Part shown: piece after piece, positions 6,966-14,269 of the stretch
How the letters are laid out: each line of letters begins with the position of its first letter
How positions within the stretch are numbered: position 1 is the first letter of the stretch
From: CAXSDR01 sp964236445
GTDB lineage: Bacteria; Actinomycetota; Actinomycetes; Motilibacterales; Motilibacteraceae
Length of the DNA stretch: 17,180 bases
Direction: 5' to 3'
Assembly: GCA_964236445.1 (NCBI GenBank)
Contig: CAXSDR010000083.1
Span: 1-17,180 of the forward strand
Notes under the pieces: generated by a model
Seen by the model: only the letters and a program-made list of their open reading frames with translations
The model's database searches: none
What the model was told of the DNA's origin: nothing
Made by a program: the position numbers and the translations under genes

Positions 6966-7993
6966 GCGGTCGCACCGTCCTGTGCGTACGCCTCGACAGT
7001 CTCGGCGACGTCCTCGTCACGGGCCCGGCGATCCGCGCCGTGGCGGCGGGTGCTGACCGGGTGGTCCTGCTCGCGGGGCCCCAGGGCGCAGCGGCCGGCA
7101 GGCTGCTGCCAGGCGTCGACGACGTGCTCGTGTGGGCGTGCCCGTGGATCGTCGGTGACCCTCAGCCCGTGAGCGCGGCCGACGTGGGTGCGCTCGTGGC
7201 GTCGGTGCGCGCCGCGTGCGTGGACGAGGCCGTCATCTTCACCAGCTTCCACCAGTCGGCGCTGCCGACGGCACTGCTGCTGCGCATGGCCGGGGTCGCG
7301 CGCATCAGCGCCATCAGTGCCGACTACCCCGGGTCGCTGCTCGACGTGCGCCACCAGGTCGAGGAGAGCATCGATGTCCCCGAGCCGGAGCGGCACCTGG
7401 CGTTGGCCCGGGCAGCGGGCTTCGCCCTGCCCCTGGCGGACGACGGGCGGCTGGCCGTCACCCGCCCGCTGCCCGACGTTTCGAGATTCCTCCCCGGTGC
7501 GAGCGCTCCCTACGTCGTCCTGCACCCGGGAGCGTCCGTCCCCGCACGGGCGTGGCAGCCGCGGCGGTGCGCGGAGGCGGTCGAGCTGCTCGCCGACGAG
7601 GGCTGGGCGGTTGTCGTGACGGGCGGCCCGCACGAGACGGCGCTGACAGCGCAGGTCGCCGGGCAGCGTGGTGTCGATCTCGGCGGGCGGACCACGTTGG
7701 CCGAGTCGGCAGCGGTGCTCGCCTCTGCCCGCGCCGTCGTCGCCGGCAACACCGGGCCGGCACACCTTGCGGCCGCGGTCGGCACGCCGGTGGTCTCCCT
7801 CTTCGCGCCGACGGTGCCCGAAGTCAGGTGGGCGCCCTACGGCGTGAGCTGTGTCCTGCTCGGCGACCAGCACGCGCCGTGCAGGGGCACGAGGGTGCGG
7901 ACGTGCGTCGTTCCGGGGCACCCGTGCCTGGGCGAGGTGACGGCTCAGGACGTCGCCGCAGCGGTCGAGAAGCTGGCGCAGGGACCGGCATGA
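6962..7993 (+). CDS. GT9 family (heptosyltransferase-like) glycosyltransferase
   Basis: The 343-residue protein has the GT9 N-terminal signature RLDSLGDVLVTGPAIRA (residues 10-26), the second-domain strand VVLHPGAS (185-192) and the donor-binding GNTGPAHLAAAVGTPVVSLF (262-281). GT9 enzymes are GT-B glycosyltransferases; known members transfer heptose from ADP-heptose to lipopolysaccharide core. The operon encodes ADP-heptose synthesis, so heptose is the probable donor here; the acceptor is unknown because a Gram-positive cell lacks that core. A cluster C307, C315, C322 near the C-terminus could bind metal or form disulfides. No signal peptide or membrane helix, so it acts in the cytoplasm. 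ATGA overlaps on both sides suggest coupled translation. Confidence 0.92.
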   Translation: MSGRTVLCVRLDSLGDVLVTGPAIRAVAAGADRVVLLAGPQGAAAGRLLPGVDDVLVWACPWIVGDPQPVSAADVGALVASVRAACVDEAVIFTSFHQSALPTALLLRMAGVARISAISADYPGSLLDVRHQVEESIDVPEPERHLALARAAGFALPLADDGRLAVTRPLPDVSRFLPGASAPYVVLHPGASVPARAWQPRRCAEAVELLADEGWAVVVTGGPHETALTAQVAGQRGVDLGGRTTLAESAAVLASARAVVAGNTGPAHLAAAVGTPVVSLFAPTVPEVRWAPYGVSCVLLGDQHAPCRGTRVRTCVVPGHPCLGEVTAQDVAAAVEKLAQGPA

Positions 7994-8955
7994 GGATTCT
8001 GCTGTGGCACGTGCACGGCTCGTGGACGACGTCGTTCGTGCAGGGCCCGCACGACTACCTCGTGCCCGTCGTCCCGGGTCGGGGACCCGACGGTGCGGGC
8101 CGGGCGAGAACGTGGTCGTGGCCGAGCACCGTCGTCGAGGTGACGCCCGAGCAGCTGCGCGACGCCGACATCGACGTGGTCGTCCTGCAGCGGCCCGGTG
8201 ATGCGGCCCTGGTCAGGCAGTGGTGCGGTCGAGAGCCGGGACGGGACGTCCCGGCGGTCTATCTCGAGCACAACACGCCCAAGGGCGAGGTGCCCAGCAC
8301 CCGTCACCCCATGGCAGAGCAGACCCTGGTGCCGCTCGTGCATGTCACGCACTTCAATTCCGTGATCTGGGATTCAGGCATTGCTCCTCAGGTGGTCATC
8401 GAGCACGGGATCGTCGACCCCGGTGACCGCTACACCGGAGAGCTGGCGCGCATCGGCATCGTCCTCAACGAGCCCGTGAGGCGTGGGCGCGTCACCGGGA
8501 GCGACCTCATCGGCCGCTTCAGCGACGTGGCCCCGGTCGATGTCTTCGGAATGCGCCTCAGCGGACTGCATGAGCGCTATGCGCTCGAGCCCGAGCGGGT
8601 GGTCCTGCACGAGAACCCGCCGCAGCACGTCATGCACGACGAGCTGGCGCGACGCCGGGTCTATGTCCATCCGCTGCGCTGGACTTCACTCGGGCTCTCG
8701 CTGGTCGAAGCCATGCATCTCGCCATGCCCGTGGTCGTGCTGGCGACCACGGAGGCGACGCAGGCCGTCCCGCCCGAAGCGGGATGCATCACGACCCGGC
8801 TCGACGTCCTCACGTCGGCCGCACGACTGTTCGTCAATGACGCGCAAGCGGCCCGCGCCGCGGGCAAGGCCGCTCGCTCAGCAGCGCTCCAGCGCTACGG
8901 CCTGGCCCGCTTCCTGCACGACTGGAACGCAATTCTGGAAGAGGTGACGCGGTGA
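7990..8955 (+). CDS. GT4-like glycosyltransferase with altered EX7E motif
   Basis: The 321-residue protein starts MRILLWHVHGSW, followed by VVVLQRPGD (63-71), YLEHNTPKGE (91-100), VHVTHFNSVIW (117-127) and the C-terminal TSLGLSLVEAM (232-242). The last corresponds to the EX7E nucleotide-sugar site of GT4 enzymes but keeps only the second glutamate (E240); the first is Thr232. The protein is shorter than most GT4 enzymes (about 370-420), and the middle of the second Rossmann domain looks reduced. It is best called a probable retaining GT-B glycosyltransferase; donor and acceptor are unknown. The ATG overlaps the upstream stop, and its own TGA shares a base with the next ATG (TGATG). Confidence 0.83.
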   Translation: MRILLWHVHGSWTTSFVQGPHDYLVPVVPGRGPDGAGRARTWSWPSTVVEVTPEQLRDADIDVVVLQRPGDAALVRQWCGREPGRDVPAVYLEHNTPKGEVPSTRHPMAEQTLVPLVHVTHFNSVIWDSGIAPQVVIEHGIVDPGDRYTGELARIGIVLNEPVRRGRVTGSDLIGRFSDVAPVDVFGMRLSGLHERYALEPERVVLHENPPQHVMHDELARRRVYVHPLRWTSLGLSLVEAMHLAMPVVVLATTEATQAVPPEAGCITTRLDVLTSAARLFVNDAQAARAAGKAARSAALQRYGLARFLHDWNAILEEVTR

Positions 8956-10199
8956 TGGCTGCTCTCAAGATCGCCATGGTGTCCGAGCACGCGAGCCCCC
9001 TGGCCGACGTCGGGGGAGTGGATGCAGGCGGCCAGAACGTGCATGTCGCCGCGCTGAGTGCCGCACTCGTGAAGCTCGGTCACGAGGTCACGGTGTTCAC
9101 CAGGCGGGACTCCGCCGGGGTGCCCGAGCGGGTGCTGACCGACGACGGCTATCTCGTCGAGCACATCACGGCCGGCCCGGCCGAGCACGTGGCCAAGGAC
9201 GCGCTCCTGCCCCTGATGCGTGACTTCGCCGCCCAGCTGGCGGCCCGCGTCGCCGAGGAGGAGTTCGACGTCATGCATGCGCACTTCTGGATGAGCGGTC
9301 TCGCGGCTCTCGTGGCGACCCGTGACACCGGCATCCCGGTGGTCCAGACGTTCCACGCGCTCGGCACGGTGAAAGCCCGCCACCAGGGCACCGACGACAC
9401 CAGCCCCGCAGGCCGGCTGCGGGTCGAGCGGGCGGTGGCCCGCGACGTACGCCGCATCGTCGCGACGTGCACAGACGAGGTCGGCGAGCTCGTGCGCATG
9501 GGGGCCCGTCGCTCGAGCGTCGCCGTCATCCCTTGCGGGGTCGACATCGCGCACTTCCGGCCCGACGGTCCTCGGGCGTCGTTGCCCACCGATGGCGCGG
9601 GCCGGCACCGGCTGCTCGTCGTGGGCCGGCTGGTGCAGCGCAAGGGTGTCGACGACGCCATCCGGGCCCTGGCCCAGGTGCGTGACGCCGAGCTGGTCAT
9701 CGCCGGCGGTCCGACTGCGGCACGGCTCGACGACGACCCCGAGGTCGCTCGGCTGCGTGCGGTTGCCGCCCGCCACGGCGTGCTCGACCGCGTCGTCTTC
9801 CTCGGTCAGGTGAGCCGGGCAGACATGCCGGCGGTGCTGCGGGCATGCGACGTCCTCGTCACGGTGCCGTGGTATGAACCCTTCGGAATCACCGCACTGG
9901 AAGCGATGGCCTGCGGCCTGCCGGTCGTGGCGAGCGCAGTCGGAGGTCTGCAGGACACCGTCATCGACGGCGCGACCGGCATGCTCGTCCCGCCCCGCCG
10001 CCCCGACGAGCTCGCACGCACGCTGCGCCGCCTGCTCGCCGACCCGATGCGTCGGCAGGGCTACGGCTATGCCGGCCTCGACCGGGCCACGGCTCGCTAC
10101 AGCTGGGCGCGCGTCGCCGCCGACACCGAGCTGGTCTATCAGGGCGTCGCGGCGCGCACGATCGATCTCCGCTCGCACGATGCGGAGCTGGCGCGATGA
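8955..10199 (+). CDS. GT4 family glycosyltransferase
   Basis: The 414-residue protein is a complete GT-B retaining glycosyltransferase. It has the N-terminal GGVDAGGQNVHV glycine loop (residues 20-31), FDVMHAHFWMSG (104-115), VIPCGVDIAHFRP (191-203), VVGRLVQRKGVD (222-233) and the full EX7E motif EPFGITALE (308-316), then GGLQDTVIDGATG (330-342). It resembles sucrose-phosphate-synthase/MshA-type GT4 enzymes, but the donor sugar cannot be read from sequence. The ATG at 8955 or the GTG at 8952 can serve as start; a GAGGTGA at 8941-8947 fits either. The 3' end overlaps GmhA by the ATGA arrangement, placing it in the same translational chain. Confidence 0.92.
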   Translation: MAALKIAMVSEHASPLADVGGVDAGGQNVHVAALSAALVKLGHEVTVFTRRDSAGVPERVLTDDGYLVEHITAGPAEHVAKDALLPLMRDFAAQLAARVAEEEFDVMHAHFWMSGLAALVATRDTGIPVVQTFHALGTVKARHQGTDDTSPAGRLRVERAVARDVRRIVATCTDEVGELVRMGARRSSVAVIPCGVDIAHFRPDGPRASLPTDGAGRHRLLVVGRLVQRKGVDDAIRALAQVRDAELVIAGGPTAARLDDDPEVARLRAVAARHGVLDRVVFLGQVSRADMPAVLRACDVLVTVPWYEPFGITALEAMACGLPVVASAVGGLQDTVIDGATGMLVPPRRPDELARTLRRLLADPMRRQGYGYAGLDRATARYSWARVAADTELVYQGVAARTIDLRSHDAELAR

Positions 10200-10846
10200 G
10201 CGAGTGCACGCCGGTGGGCCCCTCGCACCTCGCCGCCCTCGGCAATGCGCTCGCGGCGTTCGGGCACGCCGTCGAGACGACCGGGCGCTGGGGCGAACAC
10301 CTGTCCCGAGTGCTCCCCGCGGGGGCGCGGCTGCTCGCCGTCGGCAACGGCGGCAGCGCCGCCCAGGCGCAGCACCTCACGTCGGAGCTGGTCGGGCGCT
10401 ACCGCGACGACCGGCGTGCCTTCAGCGCCATCGCCCTGCACGCCGAGAGCTCGGCCGTCACCGCGCTCGTCAACGACTACCCCGTGGAGCAGCTGTGGGC
10501 GCGGCAGGTCGAGGCTCACGGCCGGCCCGGCGATGTGCTCGTCTGCCTCTCCACCAGTGGGCGCAGCCCGAACGTCGTCGCGGCGGCACGGCGCGCCCGT
10601 GAGATCGGCCTCACCACCTGGGCGTTCACCGGGCCCGCACCCAACCCCCTGGCCGCCGCCAGCGACGATGTCGTCGTGGTCGACTCGCCATGGACGGCGA
10701 CGGTCCAGGAACTGCACCTCGTGGGCCTGCATCTGCTGTGCGCCGCCCTCGACCAGGCCCTCGGCGTGATCCCCTCGGAGCAGCACGGCTGCGTGCTCGA
10801 CCTGAGCGGCGTCCATCCTGTCGCCTCCGTCGCGGTGAGCGTGTGA
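10196..10846 (+). CDS. gmhA: GmhA, sedoheptulose-7-phosphate isomerase
   Basis: The 216-residue SIS-domain protein contains GNGGSAAQAQHLTSELVGRYR (residues 50-70), LSTSGRSPNV (118-127) and QELHLVGLHLL (171-181). The spacing of H60, E64, Q171 and H179 mirrors the metal-binding and catalytic set I recall in Escherichia coli GmhA (H61, E65, Q172, H180), each shifted by one. GmhA converts D-sedoheptulose 7-phosphate into D-glycero-D-manno-heptose 7-phosphate in the cytoplasm, the first committed step to nucleotide-activated heptose. Length is close to the family norm with a slightly longer C-terminal tail. It sits directly before HldE, with a GTGA overlap, which makes the pathway assignment firm. 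A DiaA-type SIS protein is the alternative but is unlikely here. Confidence 0.93.
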   Translation: MSECTPVGPSHLAALGNALAAFGHAVETTGRWGEHLSRVLPAGARLLAVGNGGSAAQAQHLTSELVGRYRDDRRAFSAIALHAESSAVTALVNDYPVEQLWARQVEAHGRPGDVLVCLSTSGRSPNVVAAARRAREIGLTTWAFTGPAPNPLAAASDDVVVVDSPWTATVQELHLVGLHLLCAALDQALGVIPSEQHGCVLDLSGVHPVASVAVSV

Positions 10847-12270
10847 GCGGGCCGCTGGTCGTCCTGGGTGACGTGCTGCTCGACATCGACGTCGTCGGCA
10901 CGGTGGAGCGCGTTGCCCCCGATGCCCCGGTCCCCGTGCTCGACGTGACCGACGAGATCGAGCGGCCGGGTGGGGCGGCACTCGCCGCGCTGCTGGCGGC
11001 ACAGGACGGCCGTGAGGTCGTCCTGATCGCGCCGGTGGCGGACGATGCTGCCGGCGACCGGTTGCGCGCTCTGCTCGCGCCGCACCTGACACTCGTCGCC
11101 GTGCCCTGGAACGGCTCGACGCCGGTGAAACGGCGCGTACGCGCGGCAGGCCAGTCCCTGGTGCGCCTCGACACCGGCGGTCGCGCGGGCGCCGTCGGCA
11201 GGCTTCCGGCACCGGCGCTGGCCGCTCTGGGCTCGGCCGCGGCGGTTCTGGTATCGGACTACGGCCGGGGCGCTGCACAGGCGTGGGGCGTGCAGGCGCG
11301 GGCCACGGCGGGCCGTGCGCCGCTCGTCTGGGACCCGCACCCGCGGGGCCCTCGGCCCTGCGCGGGCGCCACACTGGTGACCCCCAACGATTCCGAGTCG
11401 AGACGAGCCGCCGCGGGCTTCGGAGTGCCGACGGACGAGGACGGCATCGACGCCGTGAGCAGGCGAGCAGACGTCCTCGTCGCCGGCTGGGGCGTCGGCG
11501 CCGTCGCCATCACGCGCGGCGCGCGAGGCGCCCTCGTGTCGCACGGCTCGGGCGCTCCGCTCGTCGTGCCGGCGGTCGCTACGGCCGCGGGTGACCCGTG
11601 CGGCGCCGGCGACCGGTTCGCCGCGACGGCGGCCTGCCTGCTCGCGGACGGCGCGCTGACCACCGAGGCGGTCCAGGGAGCGGTCGAGGCCGCGTCGGCA
11701 TTCGTCGCCGCAGGAGGTGCGGCGGGCGTGACGCTGCCTTCCTGCGACTCAGGACGGGTCACGCCTGCAACAGCCGGTGACGACGTCCGGCCGCGAGACA
11801 GCGCAGTGCAGCTCGCGCGTCGCATCCGCAGCGGTGGCGGCACGGTCGTGGCCACCGGTGGCTGCTTCGACCTGCTGCATGCGGGTCACGTCTCGACGCT
11901 TCGTGCCGCCCGGGCGCTGGGCGACTGCCTCATCGTCTGCCTCAACAGCGACAGCTCGGTGCGCCGGCTCAAGGGGTCGGGTCGACCCTTGCAGTCCGAA
12001 ACAGACAGGCGAAGTCTGCTTCAGGCGCTGGAATGCGTCGATGCGGTGATGGTCTTCGACGAGGACACCCCTGCTGACGCGCTTTCCCGGCTCCGGCCGC
12101 ACGTGTGGGCCAAGGGCGGGGACTATGCAGGAGTCGAGCTCCCCGAGTCGGCGCTGCTCCAGACCTGGGGCGGGACCTCGGTCGTTCTTCCCTACCTCGT
12201 CGGTCGGTCGACCACGAGTCTCGTCGGCACCGCACGCGATGGCGTGCGCACGAATGGAGTGCATCAGTGA
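10843..12270 (+). CDS. hldE: HldE (RfaE), bifunctional heptose-7-phosphate kinase/heptose-1-phosphate adenylyltransferase
   Basis: At 475 residues this matches the usual length of HldE (about 477). The N-terminal half is a PfkB/ribokinase-type kinase: VVLGDVLLDIDVVG (residues 6-19), RPGGAA (41-46), LVRLD, a PNDSE loop, and DPCGAGDRFAA with catalytic D257. The C-terminal half, from about 330, is a nucleotidyltransferase with GGCFDLLHAGHVSTL (HAGH at 346-349), LNSDSSVRRLKGSGRP and WAKGGDY. The enzyme phosphorylates heptose 7-phosphate at C1 and, after GmhB removes the 7-phosphate, attaches AMP to give ADP-D-glycero-beta-D-manno-heptose. Both domains look catalytically intact. The GTG start overlaps the gmhA stop (GTGA) and the stop overlaps the SDR start. 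Confidence 0.95.
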   Translation: MSGPLVVLGDVLLDIDVVGTVERVAPDAPVPVLDVTDEIERPGGAALAALLAAQDGREVVLIAPVADDAAGDRLRALLAPHLTLVAVPWNGSTPVKRRVRAAGQSLVRLDTGGRAGAVGRLPAPALAALGSAAAVLVSDYGRGAAQAWGVQARATAGRAPLVWDPHPRGPRPCAGATLVTPNDSESRRAAAGFGVPTDEDGIDAVSRRADVLVAGWGVGAVAITRGARGALVSHGSGAPLVVPAVATAAGDPCGAGDRFAATAACLLADGALTTEAVQGAVEAASAFVAAGGAAGVTLPSCDSGRVTPATAGDDVRPRDSAVQLARRIRSGGGTVVATGGCFDLLHAGHVSTLRAARALGDCLIVCLNSDSSVRRLKGSGRPLQSETDRRSLLQALECVDAVMVFDEDTPADALSRLRPHVWAKGGDYAGVELPESALLQTWGGTSVVLPYLVGRSTTSLVGTARDGVRTNGVHQ

Positions 12271-12965
12271 GCTCGCGCACCTTGCAGGGTCGCAACGTCC
12301 TCATCACCGGCGGGTCCTCGGGGCTCGGAGCAGCGCTGATCGAGGCCGTACGCGCCGACGGTGGCACCCCCTGGGTCCTCGACCGCGTCGCGCCGCAGAG
12401 CGAGGTCGAGCACGAGATCGTGGATCTTGGCGACCCGCGAGCAGCAGAGGCAGCCGTCGCCGAGGTCGTCGGGCGCGCGGGCACGCTCGACGCCGTCGTG
12501 ACCGCGGCCGGCACCGACCGGTGCGGCCGGATCGAGGACGTCCCCGGTGAGGACTGGGACCGCGTCGTCATGGTCAACCTGCTCGGCACCGCCGCCGTCG
12601 TCCGCGCGGCGATGCCCGCCCTGCTCGCGTCGCGCGGCAAGGTCGTGACGATCGCCTCGACCCTTGGCTGGCGGGCGCTGTCCGACGCCACCGCCTACTG
12701 CGCGTCGAAGTTCGGGGTGGTGGGCTTCACCCGCGCCCTCAATGCCGAGACGCAGGGCCGCATCGGGGTCACCCTGGTGCTTCCCGGCGGCATGCAGACG
12801 GCATTCTTCGACGACCGGGACCCGCAATACAAGCCGGGTCCCGATGCCAAGCTCAACAATCCCCAGGACGTGGCCCAGGTGATCCTGATGGCGCTCAACC
12901 AGCCCGAAGGGTGTGAGCTGCGCGAGGTGATGGTCTCCGCGAGTGTCGAGCCTTCGTGGCCCTAG
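12267..12965 (+). CDS. Classical short-chain dehydrogenase/reductase in the heptose operon
   Basis: The 232-residue protein has the NAD(P)-binding TGGSSGLG (residues 14-21), the structural N104, and a full catalytic set: S131, Y144 and K148 (YCASK), with PGGM after the active site. It is a classical, not extended, SDR, so it is not the usual HldD epimerase. Its place directly after hldE, in a GTGA overlap, suggests that it oxidises or reduces the heptose, its nucleotide form or a later sugar; this is inference. D39 at the end of the second strand (LDR) hints at NAD rather than NADP. The gene extends 10 bases into the next reading frame. Confidence 0.88.
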   Translation: MSSRTLQGRNVLITGGSSGLGAALIEAVRADGGTPWVLDRVAPQSEVEHEIVDLGDPRAAEAAVAEVVGRAGTLDAVVTAAGTDRCGRIEDVPGEDWDRVVMVNLLGTAAVVRAAMPALLASRGKVVTIASTLGWRALSDATAYCASKFGVVGFTRALNAETQGRIGVTLVLPGGMQTAFFDDRDPQYKPGPDAKLNNPQDVAQVILMALNQPEGCELREVMVSASVEPSWP

Positions 12966-13945
12966 CCCTCGTCCTGCGCGCGCTCGGGCTCGGTGACCTG
13001 CTCACCGGCGTAGCAGCACTTCGCGGGGTGCGCGCAGCCCTGCCCGACCATGAGCTCGTGCTCGTCGCTCCTGCGTGGCAGCAGCCGCTCGTCGCCATGA
13101 CCGGGGCGGTGGACCGGCTCGTCCACCACGACGGCCTACGCGGTCTCGGCACCTTTGCGTGGGAGGGGCCGCGGCCGGACGTCGCGGTCAACCTGCACGG
13201 TGCCGGACCTGAGTCGCACCGTCTGCTGCTCGCGACCAGACCTCGGCGGCTCGTCGCCTTCGACAACGACCGCGTGCCGTTCTCCGGGCCGCCGTTCGCG
13301 CCGCCCGCGCCTGATCGCGAGCACCGAGCCGAGCACGAGGTGGCCCGCTGGTGTCGGCTGGTGCAGGCCGAGCTCGGTCCCGCCGACCCCGACGCGCTGC
13401 TGCTCACGGCGCCGGACCCGGTCGCGGCCGGGCCGGGAGCTGTTGTCATCCATCCCGGTGCGGCCCACGCCGCACGGCGCTGGCCCGCCGAGCGGTTCGC
13501 CCAGGTGGCGCGCGCGCTCGTCGCCTCGGGCAGGCAGGTCGTCGTCACCGGGAGCGCGGGGGAGCGCCAGCTGGCCAGAGAGGTCGCTGCCGCAGCAGGG
13601 CTGCCGTCAGATGTGGTGCTGGCGGGATCGACCGATGTGCTAGAGCTGGCCGCGCTCGTGGCGGGCGCCACCTGTCTCGTGAGCGGGGATACCGGAATCG
13701 CACATCTGGCATCGGCCCTCCGCACGCCGTCGGTCGTGCTGTTCGGGCCGGTGTCGCCGCAGGTGTGGGGCCCACCTCGGCGCCCCCAGCACGTCGTGCT
13801 CTGGCACGGCACCGGTGACGGAGACCCCTGGGCTGAGACGCCCGACCCGGCACTCCTGCAGATCTCGGTGTCGGAGGTGCTCGCGGCTGTCGGACGCGTC
13901 ATCGCGCTACCCCCTCAGGGCGACCCGCGACGAGCGCGGTCTTGA
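12956..13945 (+). CDS. Second GT9 family (heptosyltransferase-like) glycosyltransferase
   Basis: The 329-residue protein begins at a GTG with LVLRALGLGDLLTGVAALRG (residues 5-24), the GT9 signature. It continues with DVAVNLHGAGPESHRLL (75-91), VIHPGAAHAARRWP (164-177) and SGDTGIAHLASALRTPSVVLFGP (243-265), the donor-binding loop. It is clearly divergent from the GT9 at 6962-7993: it lacks that protein's C-terminal cysteines and has the more standard HPGA...RRWP strand. It probably adds a second heptose or acts on a different acceptor. The start overlaps the SDR by 10 bases, without a clear ribosome site, so coupling is likely. It is the last gene of the operon; no strong terminator is seen after the TGA. 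Confidence 0.91.
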   Translation: MALALVLRALGLGDLLTGVAALRGVRAALPDHELVLVAPAWQQPLVAMTGAVDRLVHHDGLRGLGTFAWEGPRPDVAVNLHGAGPESHRLLLATRPRRLVAFDNDRVPFSGPPFAPPAPDREHRAEHEVARWCRLVQAELGPADPDALLLTAPDPVAAGPGAVVIHPGAAHAARRWPAERFAQVARALVASGRQVVVTGSAGERQLAREVAAAAGLPSDVVLAGSTDVLELAALVAGATCLVSGDTGIAHLASALRTPSVVLFGPVSPQVWGPPRRPQHVVLWHGTGDGDPWAETPDPALLQISVSEVLAAVGRVIALPPQGDPRRARS

Positions 13946-14205
13946 GACAGCGGCGCCCGCCTGCCCACGCTGCCGACCTTCGACGGGTCCCCTGGTGACG
14001 CGTACGTCCACGGCCCAGTTGCTGCGCTTCGGTACGTCCCACACGTGGACCACGTCGATGGTCCAGTACGCCTCTCGCCCCGTCGGGCAACGCTGTCGGC
14101 GGAGTCGGCCACCGAGGGACGACCAGCCCGATGACGATCGCGGCAACGAGAGCAGAGCGACGCCATTGCTCCCGCCCCAGCCATCTTGCGCAGTTTCGCC
14201 GTCAC
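13907..14205 (-). pseudogene. Possible frameshifted small membrane-protein gene
   Basis: The gap of 324 bases between the operon and the aldehyde dehydrogenase has no intact gene, but the minus strand shows pieces of one. A strong GGAGG (14210-14214) stands 4 bases before a GTG at 14205 that opens with VTAKLRKMAGA. The next plausible coding piece is one frame on: a membrane helix SALVAAIVIGLVVPRWP. A third, one frame further, reads REAYWTIDVVHVWDVPKRSN and WAVDVRVTRG with good G/C third positions. Joined, they would give a single-pass membrane protein of about 90-100 residues. Two frameshifts, or sequence errors, would be needed. The last frame runs into the 3' end of the GT9 gene. Family unknown. 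Confidence 0.3.
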
Positions 14206-14214
14206 GGATCCTCC

Positions 14215-14224
14215 AGCTGCAGCT
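14215..14224. repeat. 10-base palindrome AGCTGCAGCT
   Basis: A perfect palindrome directly upstream of the GGAGG that precedes the possible small minus-strand gene. It could be an operator or a chance sequence; nothing else supports a role. Confidence 0.2.
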
Positions 14225-14269
14225 ACACGGCACGGGCATGTCCCGGCGCGTCGGGCTGGCGCCCAGGGC

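Noticed and set aside
8895..10178. Minus-strand open frame of 427 codons opposite the GT4 gene
   Set aside because: The plus-strand frame has full GT4 motifs; the minus translation is low-complexity, His/Arg/Gly-rich, and shows no motif.
10139..11544. Long minus-strand open frames opposite gmhA and hldE
   Set aside because: Both lie over genes with complete catalytic motifs, and their translations look like antisense shadows.
13946..13985. Possible terminator after the operon (CAGCG...CGCTG)
   Set aside because: Only a 5-base stem with a 15-base loop and no T-run; too weak to call.
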